Below, in pieces: positions 61,804-64,000 of a stretch of 64,000 nucleotides of DNA (within the stretch, counting starts at the first letter, position 1; the number at the start of each line of letters is the position of its first letter). Under the pieces are notes generated by a model. It searched no databases. It worked only from the letters and a program-made list of their open reading frames with translations, and was not told the DNA's origin. The position numbers and the translations under genes were made by a program. This DNA comes from Amylostereum areolatum. Lineage: Eukaryota > Basidiomycota > Agaricomycetes > Russulales > Stereaceae. Location of the stretch: assembly GCA_012932865.1 (NCBI GenBank), contig SAXG01000052.1, positions 248,001-312,000 of the forward strand, in the 5' to 3' direction.

Positions 61804-64000
61804 AACACCCCCCAGTCGCGTCGTCTGGTGGAGGCAAAGGACTTTTGGTATCATCGTCGAATCGTTTCGCTGTATTATCATCCATGCATACCTGTGAGCA
61901 ATCATATCCCCCGTGTTTGTATCTGTCTACCATCACCAAGAACAGGCAAACACCATCGATCACGCTCAAGGTCAAGCTGATTGGACGAGTTACCAAAAGA
62001 GAAATCGACGCAGACGCGCTGCTTGATAGCGGCGCAGAAGGAATTATCCTGAACCGAAGCTTCGTTGAACGCAAGAAGCTTACCACAAGAAGACTAGAAA
62101 ACCCGTTCCCCGTGCGTAATGTGGACGGCACCGAGAACATCATAGGGCTGGGTACGCGACACAACGACCCAGCGGATCCGGATATACTCGCAAGATTCAA
62201 AGGCGTACCATGAGGAAGAAGCTGAGTTCTTCATCACCGACATCGGCGATCATGACATGATCCTTGGAACAGACTGGCTCGACTGAGCACAATCCCACCA
62301 TAGACTGGCAACGAGACCGTGTTGACATGCTCCGCTGCCCTCCCTCGTGCACTCTGTCCAAACCTCCTGTGACGAACCTCGCAACCAAGCCACGGAAACC
62401 ATCATCGGTCCAATCACAGCGTAAGGTTGAAGCAGGTAAAACCCCAAGGACACCTCTCGTTCTGGACGACCCCTTCCCAGAGCCGATGTATGTGTCCTGG
62501 ACCCCAGTCCCCACTTATGTTATTCCTGCACGCAGAGTCAAAGGTGTTCGCGTCCGCACGGTCCATCGCTCCCCTCTACCCGCACGACTCTTCACTGAAG
62601 GATGACGACGAGCGGCCCATGGTATTCCGAGACTGGGAGATCAATGGACTACGCCGCGCTGGAATCCTCCCTGAAACCGATGGTCCTAATCCAGATGCAG
62701 TACCCATCCGCGCGGGCTTTACAAAAGCGCAGGAGCTTGCAGAGCATTCAAGAGAGAACGCACGCCCGCAAACCTTCGAAGACTTAGTCCCCCCTCCGTA
62801 CCGCGACTTCGCGTCTGTATTTGACAAGAAAACCTCCTGAGCGACTTCCTGAGCGACGACCATGGGACCATGCTATCGACATGAAAGACGGCTTTGAACC
62901 CAAACCGTGCAAAATCTACCCCCTCTCACCTTCCTGAGCAGATTCGAACTCGACACCTTCCTCGACGACCACCTGAAGAAGGGCTATATCCGCCCATCGA
63001 AGTCACCTCAGGCGAGTCCGTTCTTCTTTGTGAAGAAAAAGGATGGAAAGCTGCGTCCTGTACAGGACTATCGAGAATTAAACAAGGGCACTGTCAAGAA
63101 TGAATACCCCTTGCCACTGATCTCTGAAATTGTCGACCGTCTCAAAGGTGCAAAGATCTTCTCAAAGATGGATGTTCGCTGGGGCTACAACAACGTCCTG
63201 CATCAAGGAAGGCGACGAGTGGAAGGCTGCGTTCAAGACGAATCGCGGTCTCTTTGAACCTACGGTGATGTTTTTCGGGACTTATGAACTCCCCTGCGAC
63301 GTTTCAGGCAATGATGAATGAACTGTTCAAGGATCTCATTGACTCGGGCAAGGTCATTATCTACATGGACGACATCTTGGTGTTCACTCGCACCATGGAC
63401 GAACACCGTGCCATAGTGCGGCAGGTTCTGCAGCGTTTGCAAGACAACGACCTCTTCCTCAAACCGGAGAAATGCGTCTTTGAGCAAGACTCTGTTGAAT
63501 ACCTTGGACTCATCATCTCGCACGACAAGATCGCTATGGACCCCGTCAAGGTAGCAGGTATTCAGGACTGGCCGACACCACAAATGGTCAAAGATGTGCA
63601 ATCCTTCCTCGGCTTTGGCAACTTCTACTGACATTTCATCAAGGACTTCTCCAAGGTTGCACGACCCCTATTTGACCTGACAAAGAAGGACTGCACATGG
63701 GACTGGTCGACGGACTGCCAAACTGCATTTGACGCACTGAAAGCTGCGTTTACTTCCTCCCCCGTCTTGGTCATGCCTGACCCAAAGAAGCCTTACCTCG
63801 TTGAAGTCGACGCCTCGGACTTTGCTACTGGAGGTATACTCTCGCAGAAAGGCGACGACGGTCACTGGCATCCAGTGGCGTATCTGTCCAAGGCCCTATC
63901 AGAACCGGAATGGAACTACGACATCTACGACAAGGAGCTACTTGCGATCATCTGTGCGCTCGAAGCCTGGCGCCACTACCTCGAAGGCGCCCCCGACACC
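61797..64000 (+). pseudogene. pol: pol of element E, partial and multiply frameshifted
   Basis: Protease (LLDSGAEGIILN), RT (MDVRWGY, YMDD near 63,361-63,372), and the start of RNase H (VEVDASDF) are readable but lie in several frames. Relative to B or C, single-base insertions lie near 62,150, 62,284, 62,600, 62,837, 62,935, 63,197 and 63,281. An in-frame TGA at 63629-63631 replaces the CGA of B. The element continues past the right edge, so integrase and chromodomain cannot be assessed. Confidence 0.9.

Larger units (their letters stand above)
59144..64000 (+). mobile_element. Element E: chromovirus of the B/C family, 3' part beyond window
   Basis: 5' LTR, primer-binding site, ATG-free leader, gag, protease, RT and part of RNase H are present. 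The insertion is 107 bp upstream of the Helitron ATG. Left flank CTAAC (59139-59143) is the presumed duplication; the right end is outside. LTR and pol are very close to B and C, but the leader and early gag (about 59,590-61,250) are strongly diverged. Pol has many single-base insertions and at least one stop, so the copy is dead. Confidence 0.93.

Overview
The window reads as a transposon-dense, gene-poor stretch of a filamentous basidiomycete genome, probably a mushroom-forming Agaricomycete. Supporting signs are chromodomain-bearing Ty3/gypsy elements, a Rep-Pif1 Helitron, a BED-finger hAT transposase, MITEs, a MYND-type finger gene, and short (41-58 bp) GT-AG introns with CTAAC-like branch points. 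No rRNA, tRNA or CRISPR feature was seen.

Layout. 1-6136: 3' part of a decayed chromovirus (element A). 6.1-17.5 kb: AT/GC-mixed accessory DNA with one MYND-like gene, a 655-bp CACCA-ended MITE abutting a 655-bp hAT MITE, minisatellites, motif clusters and a solo LTR. 17.6-21.7 kb: a dead hAT transposase gene on the minus strand, with a second copy of the hAT MITE in its BED-finger exon. 23.1-42.6 kb: an unrecognised plus-strand gene (gene X) split by a solo LTR (24565-24938) and by element D (25133-42389), which itself holds nested element B (28384-35458). 42.7-44.8 kb: two more plus-strand genes of uncertain function. 45.2-59.0 kb: a Helitron Rep-helicase gene on the minus strand, split by element C (47413-54509). 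59.1-64.0 kb: the 5' part of another chromovirus (element E).

Elements B, C and E are one chromovirus family (420-425 bp LTRs, TGTCA...TGACA); D is a different one (510 bp LTRs, TGTTA...TAACA); A is a third. B, C and D have perfect 5-bp target duplications (CTCCG, ACTCG, AGCGC). LTR divergence by hand count (D 13/510, B 6/420, C 1/420) agrees with the nesting order. All B and C differences and most D differences are CpG transitions, which points to deamination of methylated CpG. C has intact gag and pol frames and may be competent.

The most unusual content is threefold. (i) Element D carries about 3 kb of extra coding DNA between pol and its 3' LTR: a spliced coiled-coil/zinc-knuckle ORF, a small basic ORF and a small single-pass membrane ORF. 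(ii) The B/C/E family has a roughly 1.35-kb 5' leader with no ATG at all (one in B, explained by a CpG transition), yet the leader keeps a conserved reading frame in phase with gag and stopped by a conserved TAG. (iii) Both families have a primer-binding site complementary to a site 33-34 nt downstream of their own LTR TATA box, the signature of Tf1-type self-priming. In A-E, gag ends in a T5 run plus stop with pol in the -1 frame.
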